From assembly GCA_030340625.1 (NCBI GenBank), contig JAOPHQ010005729.1, positions 100,865 to 164,864 of the forward strand: DNA of 64,000 nucleotides, written 5' to 3'. This DNA comes from Merluccius polli (taxonomy: Eukaryota > Chordata > Actinopteri > Gadiformes > Merlucciidae). The notes beneath the pieces were generated by a model. The model ran no database searches. It had not been told where the DNA came from and worked only from the letters and a program-made list of their open reading frames with translations. Below, one piece after another: positions 20,451-58,930 of this stretch (within the stretch, counting starts at the first letter, position 1; every line of letters begins with the position of its first letter). The translations under genes were made by a program, and so were the position numbers.

Positions 20451-21175
20451 CCATTCAGCACAGCCCCACTCTACATGCATGCCATGATATTCTCACGCCC
20501 ATCATACTGCATCACTACCTGGTCACAAGCCTCACGATCAACTATAAAACCCATCATATCACTATATGACCAGACGATACAAATTATGGACAAAGAAAAT
20601 GCAGTGGCACCATTGTCACATCTTGACACAATATGGTCAGCTTTGAAAGCTTCATAAGCTATTCCAACTTAAAGCTTATTTTAAAAGGCCTACAAGGTTA
20701 TGCTACTTCCTTTCTTCATGGATTGGTTACAAGACACCAGTAGAGTCAACACAGGCCTCAATGCACGGTGACTGTCGCACAAACCTCATTTGGACAATCA
20801 GGCTTCTCTGTTGAAGGAACAAAATTGTCAAACGGTCTCCAACTGAATTGAAAGTGCAACACGATTGTAACGTTTTTAATAGCGGTATTAAATCACGGTT
20901 AAAAGAGAAACAACATTGTTCTTGCACCTTATACGGCTGTAGACACGCCTGTATTTTGTGTATGTATTTGTGGATGTATTTTCTTTTTTTGATTTTAATT
21001 AAAAAAACAAATCCTATGGACAGGTGTTGTAAATGAGCCTTTACTAAATAATAATAATGCATTATATATGCAACTTATAACGAGTGCATCTGGTCCTTGT
21101 GCAGAAATGTATGTTACAATGCTAATGCTACTGTGATGTCCATATAAAATAAAATAAAAAAATAAAAAAAACTTG
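20451..21175 (+). mobile_element. Degraded non-LTR retrotransposon (LINE) 3' fragment
   Basis: Translated pieces such as HAMIFSRPSYCITTWSQASR and, further on, a GFSVEGTKL-then-KSRLKEKQHC pattern match the C-terminal tail of fish LINE reverse transcriptases. Stops and frame shifts interrupt it. It ends in an A-rich tail (AAATAAAATAAAAAAATAAA) near 21175, as expected of a LINE 3' end. Confidence 0.7.
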
Positions 21176-22440
21176 CGTCTTCTGTGATTTTAAACATGGT
21201 AATCTATGCGATTTGGTAAATGTTAAAAAAGTAATGGTAACCATAGGATAACACTTCCCCCTCCCCCCCCCTCCTTCCAACTCTCAGCCCAAAACGCATT
21301 ATTTTAACATCTCAAATTGCTACATAACTGTTTTTGTAATTTGAATGCTGCTGTATTCTCCTTTCTAGATGTGGGTCGATCTTGTTACTGATTTGTGATA
21401 CTGAACGCTTAACTTGCTATAATGGTATCAACCTTTACTTTTTATAATACTTGGTCATTCGTTTACTCAACTAAGCGGCCCTTAAGATTAAAACACATTC
21501 ACCGTGACTTCCTTCCTTTTCATAGCCACCTTGAGCTGACATGACATTTCAAACCAAACTGGTTGGTACCTTATGTACTCTCAAAGAAGCCAATCAAATC
21601 TCAACCCACCTACACTTTGTCGTGCCTTTCATCCTGATTTACTTGCAATTGCACTTGCACATTCCCATTCTTTATGTTTTGACAAATAAAATGCTAAATA
21701 ATATTGTATGATTGTTGCATTAAAGCGATCTTTTGGAAAATATTTGGTGTGTAGCCTAGAATGGCAAAGTGTAGGACTTTATGAAAAAATTGCACAAACA
21801 CACCTGTACACAGAAGAGAAGAAGAGCTGAAGACTGGTCTGAACTGCTTCTAGTCATCTACTTACCTGTTGTTGTTTTTATGCCCTGATCAGGTGTAGTG
21901 CTTCTAATCTCATTGTATTTAAACTGTACAATGCCAATAAAGGCTTTCTATTGTTGCTATTCTACTAATGGCATTTTCTTTGTCTCTGTTATCTCCTTTC
22001 CTTTCCCATCCCTGCTGACAACTACAGTTGTGATTTGGCATCACCTACTGAATATGATCCTATGGTACCAGGCTCTTGACAGTCCTGGTCATGTCTCTCC
22101 ACTAGAGGGCGCACTAGGCTAGGGTGGACAGCATTGAGCTGGGCCTGCTGGCCTGCTATTATTATTTTTTTTCTTATCTCAAACTTTGAAGCTTTCCTTA
22201 TACTTTCAACCCCCAGAGCTAACTGCTTTTTATTCATGTCCTGCCTCTTTAACCCAATAACTCTGATGTTTTTCTTTCGTCTTCTTTCTGTGTCTCCCCA
22301 GGGATACTTTTAATGAAGCAATGATTGGATTATCCTTGCCTATAAACTCATGATGACATAATACCTTGTTGTATTTAAAAACTAATGTTTTAATGAGAAA
22401 AATAATGTTAATAAAGGTCTGCTGAGTGGGTGGTGACTAC
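21176..22440. other. Intergenic, possible transcript ends
   Basis: No exon recognised. AATAAA-type signals occur near 21687, 21938 and 22408. Two C-rich runs. Nothing else claimed. Confidence 0.4.
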
Positions 22441-22596
22441 AGACACCCCCCCCCACCCCCCACCCCAAGTGTTTTACTCTTACTACACATTTCTCTACAT
22501 GAAAAGCCCATATATCTTGTGTTTTTTTGGTTTCAACGTCAAAGAGGAGAAGAAACGCCGGCGTTCACCAGATGAAGTCAAGGGAACAGACGCGGA

Positions 22597-22765
22597 GGGG
22601 GGGGGGGGGGGGAGCGGCGGCTTCCCTCGTCAAAGCTGGAGTTTGTATTTTGAACGTATGGACGCATACTAAGCACAGTTTCCCACAACCCTCCCATGAC
22701 TCAGCGCCCGCCGGGACTTAAAATACATGACCCCGGCGACCCCCCCCCCCCCCCCCCCCCCCCCC
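22597..22765. repeat. Opposed G16 and C26 homopolymers
   Basis: G run 22597-22612 and C run 22740-22765. The two could pair as a G:C foldback of 16 bases with a 127-base loop. Confidence 0.9.
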
Positions 22766-23509
22766 TCCTCCCAGTGGTCCAGAGCTACCCAACTCCGGGC
22801 CCTGTACTCCGCCTCTGCCAGCGGCGGTGAGTTATGACCTCTTGCGCGCCCGCGCCCGGCACAACGCGGCGGCTGGGATTGTGTTTTAATTCTGATGGCG
22901 GAGCAAGGAAAAAAAAAAAGGGGAAGGGGGGAAGAAAAAAAAAAAAAAAGATGTTCCTGTGAGACTTGGGCTGGATTTATGAGGCCTGTCCGGGCCCCCC
23001 GGGTCCCGCATCCTCTCTGATCTGCTTTTACTCCACCGACCCGCCGACCCCCGGGGGTCATTACACCCCCCCCCCCACCCCATCCGAATGGTCCCGCTGG
23101 CCGGCAGCCCATCTCACGCTGCTTGTTTTCCAATCAAATCACTGTATTTAAAGGGGACACGAGTCCAGAGCCAAGTCCAAATGGACATCTGTTTGAAATT
23201 GTTTCCCTCGCAATTATTTCACATGGTACCCAAACCCCCCCCCTCATACCTCTACCCACACCACCCAGTGCTCCATTGGGCTTTTGTTCGTTGTTGCTAA
23301 GACGTCCCTCTCCATGGTTGGTACAAATGGCACAAAATCAAGGGGGGGGGGGGAGATATTTTGGCTCCTGAAACCACTGTAGTAGGAGCCTAGAGGAGAA
23401 GGGGGAAAAAAAGCGTTATTCTCTTTTTCAGATGAAGCAGGTTTTTGACTCTAATCCTGCTCAGTGGTGTGCACGTGCGTCAGTGAGCAGTTCTGAGTTT
23501 GACCCCCCA

Positions 23510-23532
23510 AAAGTCTCCCCGTAGGAGACTTT
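23510..23532. other. Short inverted repeat
   Basis: AAAGTCTCC (23510-23518) and GGAGACTTT (23524-23532) round CCGTA. It stands 160 bases upstream of the larger palindrome. Confidence 0.7.
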
Positions 23533-23690
23533 GGGCTTGAGACTTGAGCAACGTGAGCGAGACCCCTACCTGCTCCTCAATGCCGTGTGGCGGACGAAAC
23601 GCGCCAAGTTGCATTTGGATAAAAAAGCAGCCGGCCAAATGGCTCTGTCGCCAGGGAGGTCGGCTCACGTGACCTTCGGCACGGACTTTC

Positions 23691-23725
23691 CAGACCATCG
23701 GGACCGGCCCGGTCCCGATGGTCTG
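23691..23725. other. 35-bp odd palindrome
   Basis: CAGACCATCGGGACCGG, one C, then CCGGTCCCGATGGTCTG: 17 bp per arm with no mismatch and a single central base. GC-rich setting, no known element round it. Confidence 0.9.
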
Positions 23726-23837
23726 CACGCCGTCGGCCTCCAAGCTGCATACTTCTACCTTCACAGAGTCGAGGAAGTAGCTGCTGTAGCCTGGAGAAGT
23801 GGTACACGTTGTCAGACTTGGACTTAGAATTAAACTA

Positions 23838-24080
23838 GACTTTATTGATCCCTTTGGGATGACTCCCTCAAGGAAATTGAATTTCCAGTAGACCAGTAGA
23901 ATGAAGGAGGTATAAAAAAAACCAATACAATACTAGACAATAAACTCGTATAGTTAAATATATAAGGCAAACACTCAACAGTAAAAAATAAACTAATATA
24001 TACTCTAATACTTTGACTGGCAGTGGATGTCAGGTGTCCCTTTTTATATGCAACCGACAACACTGAACCATACAATAATC
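23838..24080 (-). mobile_element. LINE/SINE 3' tail, inverted
   Basis: ACTTTATTGATCCCTTTGGG is the reverse of a well-known fish retroelement tail. The same tail in plus orientation is at 26828-26858. The inner limit is uncertain. Confidence 0.6.
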
Positions 24081-24948
24081 CCCGTAATTGGTATTAACAG
24101 AACATCACTAAAATTTAGATTTTGTGTGTGTGTGTAAGAAAGATATCACAGTGGACATTCCTGACATAACTAACGCCAACAGTTGAGCGTTTGGGCTCAA
24201 GGACAGCTTCTAGGCCCGTGGTCCCATTTCACCTGGGCCCTGCTGGCTGTGGATCAGTGGGACCTGTCCTCATCCGCTTGGGACGGAGTTCCTCGCTCCT
24301 ACATCTGGGATCCACTAATAAAGGGCTGGTACTCCTCGCTGATCGCTCGTAAAAGACGACACGCGGCTGTAGTTGTTCTGCTTTAAAGACTAACCAGCGA
24401 GGATGGGGGTGTGTATATTCGTGTGTAAGCGTCGCCGCTGTCGCCGTTGTGCGTGCGTGGGGCCAGACGCCGTCCATCAGAGAACTTTAATAGAGGAAGC
24501 GTGTTGTAGCACATGTGTCACGGCCCCACGGCCTCACCCATGTAGCGGGAGATGTCGGGGGTGATAATGCTTTGCCACCTAAAATGGGGCATTTTGACAC
24601 TTCCCTGGGTGCTAAAAGCGGAGGTCTTCGATGTGGACGCTGACCTGGTTGCAGAGCTGGACCTCAGGACGCCGCTTATCGAGTCTTATCGCTGACATTT
24701 TTCGACACCCTGCGCGCCGAAGGAAGTGAAAGACGGAGCTGTGCGATGCGAAGGATCCCCATTTTAAATGAAGTGTTGTAACATTGTCACTTGGCTCATC
24801 TGTTAAAACACAGCATCCCATAATTACACCGCCACGTTTTGTCTGAAAACAAGACTCTGCTGGTAATAGTCAGCCCTGTGAACCACACAGATTGAAAAAA
24901 AATAAATCAGTTTGGTTCATGAATTATTCTCAAACTGTGTTGGGTAGG

Positions 24949-25270
24949 CAGGGGCGGACTGGGAACAAAAATCGGCCCGGGCAATTTTGTCCTGGACTGG
25001 CCCTTGGGGTTGCGCGATTGTTGACCGGGGGGGGTGCTGCTGCGCGATTGTTGACAGGGGGGGGGGGTGCTGCTGCGCGATTGTTGACGGGGGGGGGGGG
25101 GGTGCTACTGCGCGATTGTTGACGGGGGGGGGGGGGGGGGGGGGATACTGCGCGATTGTTGACGGGGGGGGGGGGGGGCTGAACCGGCCCAGAAAAGACC
25201 TGGACCGGCCCAAGTGCGCATCGGCCCACCGGGAATTTGCCCGGTATGCCCGATGGCCAGTCCGTCCCTG
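24949..25270. mobile_element. hAT-type MITE with internal G-rich minisatellite
   Basis: Ends CAGGGGCGGACTGG and CCAGTCCGTCCCTG are inverted with one mismatch. A perfect 8-bp duplication TGGGTAGG flanks it (24941-24948, 25271-25278). Inside, GCGCGATTGTTGAC followed by a G run repeats five times (25011-25176), with G runs of about 8 to 22 bases. Confidence 0.92.
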
Positions 25271-25920
25271 TGGGTAGGGCAGTTACAGTAGAAGCGTTTC
25301 TGCAGCTAACAGACTTGGTGGTAACAACAGCAACATGTATAATTTAAAGTTTATAAAGTTAAATGATGAGACTTAGTTCAGGACTTTGCCTCATTCGTAC
25401 CGAAAAGGCCTCTGTGACAATTATAATTGATTTATTATATTATAAATCATGATAGTTTTGCCTATTCGTTTAAGTTGAATGATACCAGTGATGGGCCCTT
25501 GCATCAATTACAAATTGAAGCCATCAACAAAGATTATTGTCATTGTACAAAAACCCACACAACAATCGATGAACAGATGGTTATGAAAAACAAACAGCTG
25601 TTATTTTGCAGGAAGCGGCCGCTGTACCTTGCGTAGCGCCTCTAAAACCAGCAGGCCATGTGACCCCGTGTGAGGCTCGTGCATCTGGGAATGTGTGCAC
25701 GTGACATGGCTTGAATTTCCTCATAATTAATGTACGATTTTTTTTATTTTTTTGACTACCAGATGGCTTGGGATTTTAAGAGGTTTTTTCCATTCTCATT
25801 GCACTGACCCATGTGACACATATATCTTGTATAACATATAATACACGTTTTATTTGTGAATGACGCTGTATTTCACTGTAGGCGCTAACCTGTTCTTGTG
25901 TACGCTCTTAAGTGAATGTT
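25271..25920. other. Intergenic, nothing recognised
   Basis: AT-rich, no exon or repeat family identified. Confidence 0.5.
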
Positions 25921-25924
25921 TGCT

Positions 25925-26170
25925 CCCTAACTCCTAACCCTTAGCTCAACTTAATGCAAAACGAACCCTTAGCTCGACTCACTGCAATGCTAACCTTTAG
26001 CTTGGCTCAATCTAAAGCCAACTCGTGGCTTTGCTCAACGCAAAGACTCGTTCTCGGCGTGGCTCAATGCAAGCGAACGCTGATCTGGGTTGAATGCAAG
26101 GCAAGCTAACCTTTAGTTTGGCGCGGCGCGGGCTAACCTTTAGCTTGGCTCATTGCCAGGCTAACCCACA
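25925..26170. repeat. Degenerate minisatellite, about 30-bp unit
   Basis: About eight diverged units of CTAACCTTTAGCTTGGCTCA plus ATGCAAAG. Divergence between copies suggests an old array. Confidence 0.8.
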
Positions 26171-26749
26171 GGTTGGGGGTCCGTCGGGGGGGTGGGGGTG
26201 GGGGACTTGACTCTGTGGTCTTCAGAGGATTCGTCGGCTCGGCGAGGGGTTGTCCGTCGTGCCAAAGAGCAAGGCTCTGCAGCTGCGAAGCGCAACGCTC
26301 CCGCTGCAGTCCTCTGGGCTCAGTGTGCAGCAGTGGCTGGTGCAGCTTGATTTAGCATTCCTTGTAAAGCGTGCTAAGTGAGCTTGGGTGCACGAGGGCA
26401 GACAGCCCAGCCACATGGTATCTCTGTGAGCACACAGGAGAGTTAAGATGCATGCTTCCTAACCAGTTTTTTTGTGTGTGTGTATTTGATGTGCCTGCAC
26501 ACTGCGTGCCATTGCAGTCTCGCTGTGGTGTTTTCACTTCGCTCAAGGTTTCCCCCCCCCCTCCCCTCACAAAGTCTGCATCTGATCTGATTGAAGGTCA
26601 CGGTGGTATCAAACGACCTTGTGGGGCAGAGTGGTTCGTGAACAGCTTCTCCATCTTCAGTCGTCACGGTTGAAACTGACGCTTGAGCCGCTGGTTCCCA
26701 GTGCATCATTATAAAGACCAGCATTGGGCAACATAAAGGTCGCTCAACA

Positions 26750-26860
26750 GGTTGTCTTAGGTTTTGTTTTAGCTATTTATTCCTCTATTCTATTATTCAG
26801 TCTTGTAAATTGGTATGCTACTGAAAAACCTTTGGGATCAATAAAGTGTCTCTCTCTCGC
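26750..26860 (+). mobile_element. LINE/SINE 3' tail
   Basis: CCTTTGGGATCAATAAAGTG followed by CTCTCT simple sequence; the plus-strand counterpart of the tail at 23838. A (CT)n run to 26900 follows. Confidence 0.6.
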
Positions 26861-28740
26861 TCTGTCTGTGTCTCTCTCTATTTTTCTCTCTCTCTCTGAG
26901 AGAGATGCATGTGCACAGAGTGGGAGGACCCCCACTGCACTCCACTATGCGTGGGTTCATCATGGGACAGGCAACATTGATTTATTTTCTCAAGGTTTTG
27001 GGAGGTTTCTTGGAAGGCCAGGAGTCCAGAGAGGGAGCGGGATGAGCCAAACCCACAAGTCTGAAACAGAACCCGTGCTGCCTCTGTGGTCTTCGCTCAG
27101 TACATTTGCTTTACCACACGAGCAGATGTACCAAAAAACGTCTTGGACGGAAAAACCTGGAATGTACTGAAACAGAGCTATTAAGCGAGCAATACTTGCA
27201 TTTATCAGATGACAGGCGATGCCTGATAGCTATGATTACGAATGGCGTTAAGGGAAACTGTGTAGTGAACATAGGGGTGGGGGGGCTTTGTGAATCACCC
27301 CTGCTTATGGAAGAGTGACACGCCATTCGTTTCAAAGGGGAGAATGGAGAGGGAGGCGAGGGCGTACATTTTTACGCCAGTTACAACAGGAAAAAGGGAA
27401 AAAAAAAAAGTCTAACGAGGAGCCCCGCGCTCCCGACTGACCAACTGCTGACTGAGGTCAGCCGTTCCTAACTTGCACTGCCACTGACTCATAAAGCCCT
27501 TCTTCAGAACATCAAAATATCCCCCCCCCCCCCACACACACACACACACACACATTCTCTCTTCCCACAATACACTTAAACGGCATTCCTAAAGGGCTCA
27601 CTCTGCCGCACTCGGAGCGCCTAAGCTGCTGACCTCCACCCTGGCCTGGGCGATAAAGGGTGACGCCGGGTTGGGGGTGGAGGTCGCCGTTCCGGGGGTT
27701 AGGGTCCGAGGGGGCCCACAATGGGGCCCTTCATGGAAGAGCATCGCTCCGGGCGGTGTGCGGGTGGGTCATAATTCTAGTGCTTCCAGCAGGCCTCGCA
27801 GGAGCATAGGGGCTTATGCCTCTGTAGGGACGGGGGGGGGATGTAACCTCGGCTTCGACGGGATGTGCCACGGGCCCCTCTGGTTTCAGGGGGGGGAGCT
27901 TTGAAGTCTTTGATGACGGAAAGCGAGAGGAGCCCAAGGCGAGGAGAGGGACCAGGAGAGAGGGCCCTTCAGCGTCCAATCGCGTTATTATGATGACCTA
28001 CCACTCCGGGTCAAAGAGCAGGATGTGACACACTCCAGCCGTTGTGTCTTGGAAATGGCAAAATGAGCTTTGAAATCTCTTTGATTTTTGTGTTTATATG
28101 GATAGGATTTGGGTTCACTTCCTAGTTCCTGCAGCCCTGCTGATGGCTGACCCATCAAGCAATTGCATTCTTGTTGTAGGCGAATACATCTTGTAATATT
28201 ACGCCACTTGGTGTAAGCCTTGTGTTCATACTGTACAATCTGAAAGTTATTGGTACAGCAACCATCACTGTTTCGGTGTGTGTGTGTGTGTGGGGGAGGG
28301 GGGGTTGTTTTGTCTACTGGTTGCAATATTTCAGTGTGCTAACTTCAACATGCAACAGCTGACGAGACCAGGCTAACTGTCGCCTTAGAGACGGCAAGGT
28401 TTTTTACAGCTCTGCTGTCTGAGAGACGACAGCTGGCCAGAGAAGAGTCTTCGGAAGGTGCTGAGACTGAGGCGGTCCTCCCGCTTCATCTTATTACTCC
28501 GTCTTGACCCCTGCCGTTAACCGCTTTGGGCCAAAAAACTAAGGGTCTCCACATACACATCATTTGTTAAGTTCTGTATATGTTTATATTACATTACATG
28601 TGCTGTAGGTAAGATTTAAGAGATATGAGTGTACTCGTTAGCTGTTAGTCAGTGAAATACGCAGTAAGAATGGCTGTTTTGAGTTGACTGTGCCTGCCTC
28701 TGTATGCCCCGATTTTACATTTTATACCGCTCCATCCAAT
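26861..28740. other. Intergenic, nothing recognised
   Basis: C run at 27521-27533 passing into (CA)n, a GT run near 28278, and GC-rich patches. No exon found with support. Confidence 0.45.
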
Positions 28741-28745
28741 CTCTG

Positions 28746-28775
28746 ACCAATCAGGGAATCTCTTCCCTGATTGGT
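28746..28775. promoter_or_regulatory. Inverted pair of CCAAT boxes in a 13-bp perfect stem
   Basis: ACCAATCAGGGAA (28746-28758), TCTC, TTCCCTGATTGGT (28763-28775). Both arms carry the NF-Y consensus; a further CCAAT precedes at about 28735. No TATA box or transcript start was identified near it. Confidence 0.6.
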
Positions 28776-31700
28776 TTAGGGGAAAACGTCTTGTCAATCA
28801 CAGGTACATGAAATGCAACAACAACTCAGTGGTGTAGAAACGTACGTGGGGAGGGAGGGAGCTGAAAACTCGGCCTACAGCACCTTCAACGGTGTAATTA
28901 CTGCTTCAGGCCTGTATTTTATTCAGTATTTTGTAAATGTTGTCAATTGCAATATATTAAATCCGAAAATGTATGTAAAATTAAATGTTTCTTATATTTT
29001 TGTCTAACCTGTGAAAATAAATACATGACAATGAAAAATGCTTGCAATACTCTGCTTGCAAAGATACAGCAAGTTATAATTTAAGCTCAACATATTACTT
29101 GCAGAGTTTATGAAAAAACATTTTGTTTGTTAACATAATGATGTAACCATGGAGAAACATCTGGAGAAACAAACCTCTTTAACCCCAGTGCTAGCGCAGG
29201 CGCTACAGTTTTTCAAAGAGACCCAGTGTGTGCTTGGTGCTAATGTAGCCACTAATTTAGCCATCAGCTAGGTCATCTGTTCTGTGAGTTTATTGCCTCA
29301 TATCTCCCCTCTTTGGTGCGCTCCTCTACTAATAACCAACTTGTCCGTTTCTAATCAGCTGGGCTGTGCTCTCTCTCTCCCTCTCTGGTGGGATCCCGGG
29401 CCCTCAGGCTGTTTTTGCGGGGGCCCCTCCGCTCTCTGGGTGAACTGGGACTTCCAGTGGCGGGAGCAATCAGTGGGATACACTTCACACTGGGCCCTCC
29501 GCTGGTGTTGCTGTCAAATTAAAAATCATTTGTTTTTCTTGAAGGCACTCGTAGTGCGTCTTATCTCAAAGCCCTCCCGCCCTTCTCTCTCTCTCTCTCT
29601 CTCTCGCTCTCGCTCTCTCTCTCTGATATGGACATGTTTTGCCTGGGTTTTCAGACAGGGGACTTATTTCCTCCCCCTTGTTTGATATACTTGCAGGCAG
29701 TGCGAATAAGTGATGGGATTAAAAACACAACTACAGAGACGTGGACGATGTACATTTTATCAAGAGATGATGATGATGATGATGAAGGAATAGACTGAAG
29801 TTTGCTTCGAAGAGGAAACATTTTCCATGCCATGAAGGGTCCACTATAGCTGAAAAGCATTCAAAAAAGATAAATGTAATGCTGAACTTGTCCATAGGTG
29901 TAATTTACATTGGGGATGCTGAGGACATGGGCCCACTGCTTTTATCGGCATCAATTTTGAAAGCATAATTAGTTAAAAATGTTCAGAAAAATAGCTTGCA
30001 CCAAGAAATGTTAACTAACAAATGAGAACGCTCTGAGAGAGGTTTATTTGCACAATAAGAAAACATACAATGCAATGTAAATATAACGTTCACATTATTC
30101 CTTCAGTTGTTTCTATTTTGTCATATTTTAGGCCAGTGATATTGTTATCGCTGGGCTGACATGGACTGGTGCTTTCTACATGTGATGTTGTCATTGCTCG
30201 ATTGACATGGTGTTGCAGCTGTGTATGTGATGCATATGGATGACTTGTGAGGTTGACGCAGAGTATTTTCGCATTGTTGACTCTGCAGTATCGTTTTGAT
30301 GTTTTGTTATTCAATTATTTTCTTGCCGTAATTATCTACTCTGACCTCATACTGATACCCCCCATTTACATTGCCTAAAATCGCATATGTTGAAGACTGT
30401 TTAAAAAACGTTTTTTCCTCAGAGCCCTTATGTCCCCACTACTTTTCAAAACAAAGTGACGCCCTACTTGTATCATTTCATCTGTGTGCCATAGTTATGT
30501 GTTGCTAATGCTTGCAAAAGTTGCCAAGAAATATGGTTATGAAGAACATATAGAAGGCATATGGGCTATGTCACTTGAAATTAAAATATTAAAAAAGATA
30601 TTCTCTGCGGAGATTTAGGTCTGGTCCGTGGGAGGGTTGCAGTGCTCTGTCTGATAACCATTCAGCAGTCCACAATCTCTGTCTCCATATGATGGACATT
30701 AAACCATTGCCAATATGTTTCCTTTTCTCCCCATGGCCAAGAGCTCATTAGTTACCTGTTGGGGGAGGAATTTAACCCCTCTGCCTTACTTGTATTTTGT
30801 CCTGGTGGTGCACTGAGGACCCCCGGATTTCAAAGAAGACACAACACAAGGCATTGGCTTTAAACAGAAAAAAGGAGATACTGTATTTGAAATGTACAAA
30901 AGCTATATACACACTCACACATACACAAGCACACATACACCAAGAGTAGTAAAGGTCAATGGTAACATACTCGGTAACATTTTTTTTTTTTTTTAAAGGC
31001 TACTATCAGATTTCAAGAAAGATAACAAAACTTGAATGGGGCACAGTGCTGATGCGCTTTCCCCAAACATACTGTCCCTCTCAAAGTCTTGTTGCTTAAA
31101 CACATTCTGCACTTCATCCCAAGCTCCCTGGAGAGCTGGGGTACAGAGGAGTGTTATTTTTCCAACAAATGAATTAATGAAGAGTCGGATCTCCACTGAG
31201 AAAACAAGGAGGTACTTGTATATTCTTTCTGATGCTTCCCCATCAGTCAAGGGAGTCCATGTGTCTCGGCAGATTTGACACAGAGGCCCAGACTTGTCCT
31301 TCTCAATCAGTCAGTGATGTTAGAAGAGGGGTATGTCGATGGCAAACTCCTCCATTTCTGAGGGCAACCCAAGGAGATCTGGTTTTGCAGTGCCCTGTGG
31401 AATCAGTAAGTGCCCGGTGAGCACTTGATAATCAATGTTCACGGCATCGAGTATCGTGGTTCCATGTTTTAACATCAATGAAAATGCTCATGTCTTTCAC
31501 ATAATTTAAAGCGGGTACCATACAACATAATCTATAGACATTAAGATCATACTGGTAAAAAAACAGATTATTTTACATTTCCGTTCTGCATTGGTGGTGT
31601 CATTTAGAGTCCAGTTCATCATGTTTTAAATGCACAAACTTGATTTCATCAGCAAGGCACTATGTGAACTAATTTCAGTGCACTGCTTTTAAGAGGCATG

Positions 31701-32053
31701 TTTTTCAACACCATCAACACCATTATGAATAATCGCCATTGCTTCTCTATGCATTTCATACCCTGGTCTATCATATTATTAATCGATTAAAAGTATGGCT
31801 TTCCAACAGCAATAGAAAAATCTCACAACCCCTGTGTACTTTAAAAAAATGCACTATTATCTCAAGCAAATATTATACGATAAGCATAAGATACTATGGA
31901 TTGTTTAAAAAAAAAAGTTTTTCATTGATTTAACAACTTTTGCTTTGCTGATTCAGTGCCTTTTTTAAGTCATTTAATTATATTGATGTCCACATGAGAG
32001 GTGGATGGATGTATGTAAGAATGGATTGAAGGCCAAGCATTTTTTGACCTCTC
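28776..32053. other. Intergenic and gli2 3' UTR
   Basis: The part next to 32053 is the 3' UTR of gli2 (minus strand). Minus-strand signals include ATTAAA near 31974 and AATAAA at 30043-30048, so the end is uncertain. (CT)n at 29578-29622; a diverged 46-base tandem pair near 30137-30225. An open minus frame at 30993-31250, with a related-looking stretch upstream that contains stops, was not recognised. Confidence 0.4.
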
Positions 32054-58268
<26,215 letters not shown>

Positions 58269-58689
58269 CTAGGAGGGAGGGAGGGAGAGAGAGGGAGACT
58301 TTTAGTAAAAGTACTTCTTTTAACGTCAAAACGGATTACAATTACATATACAAGAAAGGAGCACTTCATAGCCGTCGACCGTGACTCGCGCCATGGGACA
58401 CGGATAAAGAGAGTAAAAATATAGACTGTTGAGTGAAAGAAAGACAAAGAAACGTGGGTCACAGAGGAAGACGGGGGGACATTTAGGGAAGACAGTAAGC
58501 AAGACGGATGGAAGATGGAAACACGGATCATGGAGAGTCGGTTACAATTACTTGGTCTGCGCTGTGCAAAAAAAAAAACCCCGAAAAGAAAAGGGAAGAG
58601 AAAGCATGGAGGAGAAATCAGGGCCTTGACTGACAGCCTCAGGAGAAAGAAAGAAGAAAACGCTCTTCTCCTGCTCTCTTTCCACGAGC

Positions 58690-58930
58690 CAATACGTCTA
58701 TAATGAGCCCTTATGTCTCGGGCCTCCTCATATTAAGCCCCGCGGCCGAGGACAAGTCAGGACAGTTAGACAGCAGACTGTTCTCAGACCTATGAGACAA
58801 CTAGCTATCCTGTCTGGCTGGGTGGGCACCGTCAAAGCCTCTCCAATTAGATATTACACAGCCGGTGATAAGAGAGAGCAACATATCCGGATTAATTCAA
58901 ACAAAAGACCTGTAATACCCCTCCGAGAAT
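58690..58930. promoter_or_regulatory. Candidate conserved enhancer in gli2 intron
   Basis: Repeat-free, moderate GC, with homeodomain-type CCAATTAG and GGATTAATTC and a SOX-type AACAAAAG in 80 bases. Enhancers in GLI introns are well known; conservation could not be tested. Confidence 0.25.

Noticed and set aside
25012..25180. Regular repeats that resemble a CRISPR array
   Set aside because: Spacers are only G runs of varied length, inside a MITE in a vertebrate genome; it is a minisatellite.
30993..31250. Minus-strand frame of 85 codons (IYKYLLVFSVEIRLFINSF)
   Set aside because: Reads like protein and has a possible extension upstream, but stops interrupt it and no family was recognised. 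Could be a relic; not strong enough to call.
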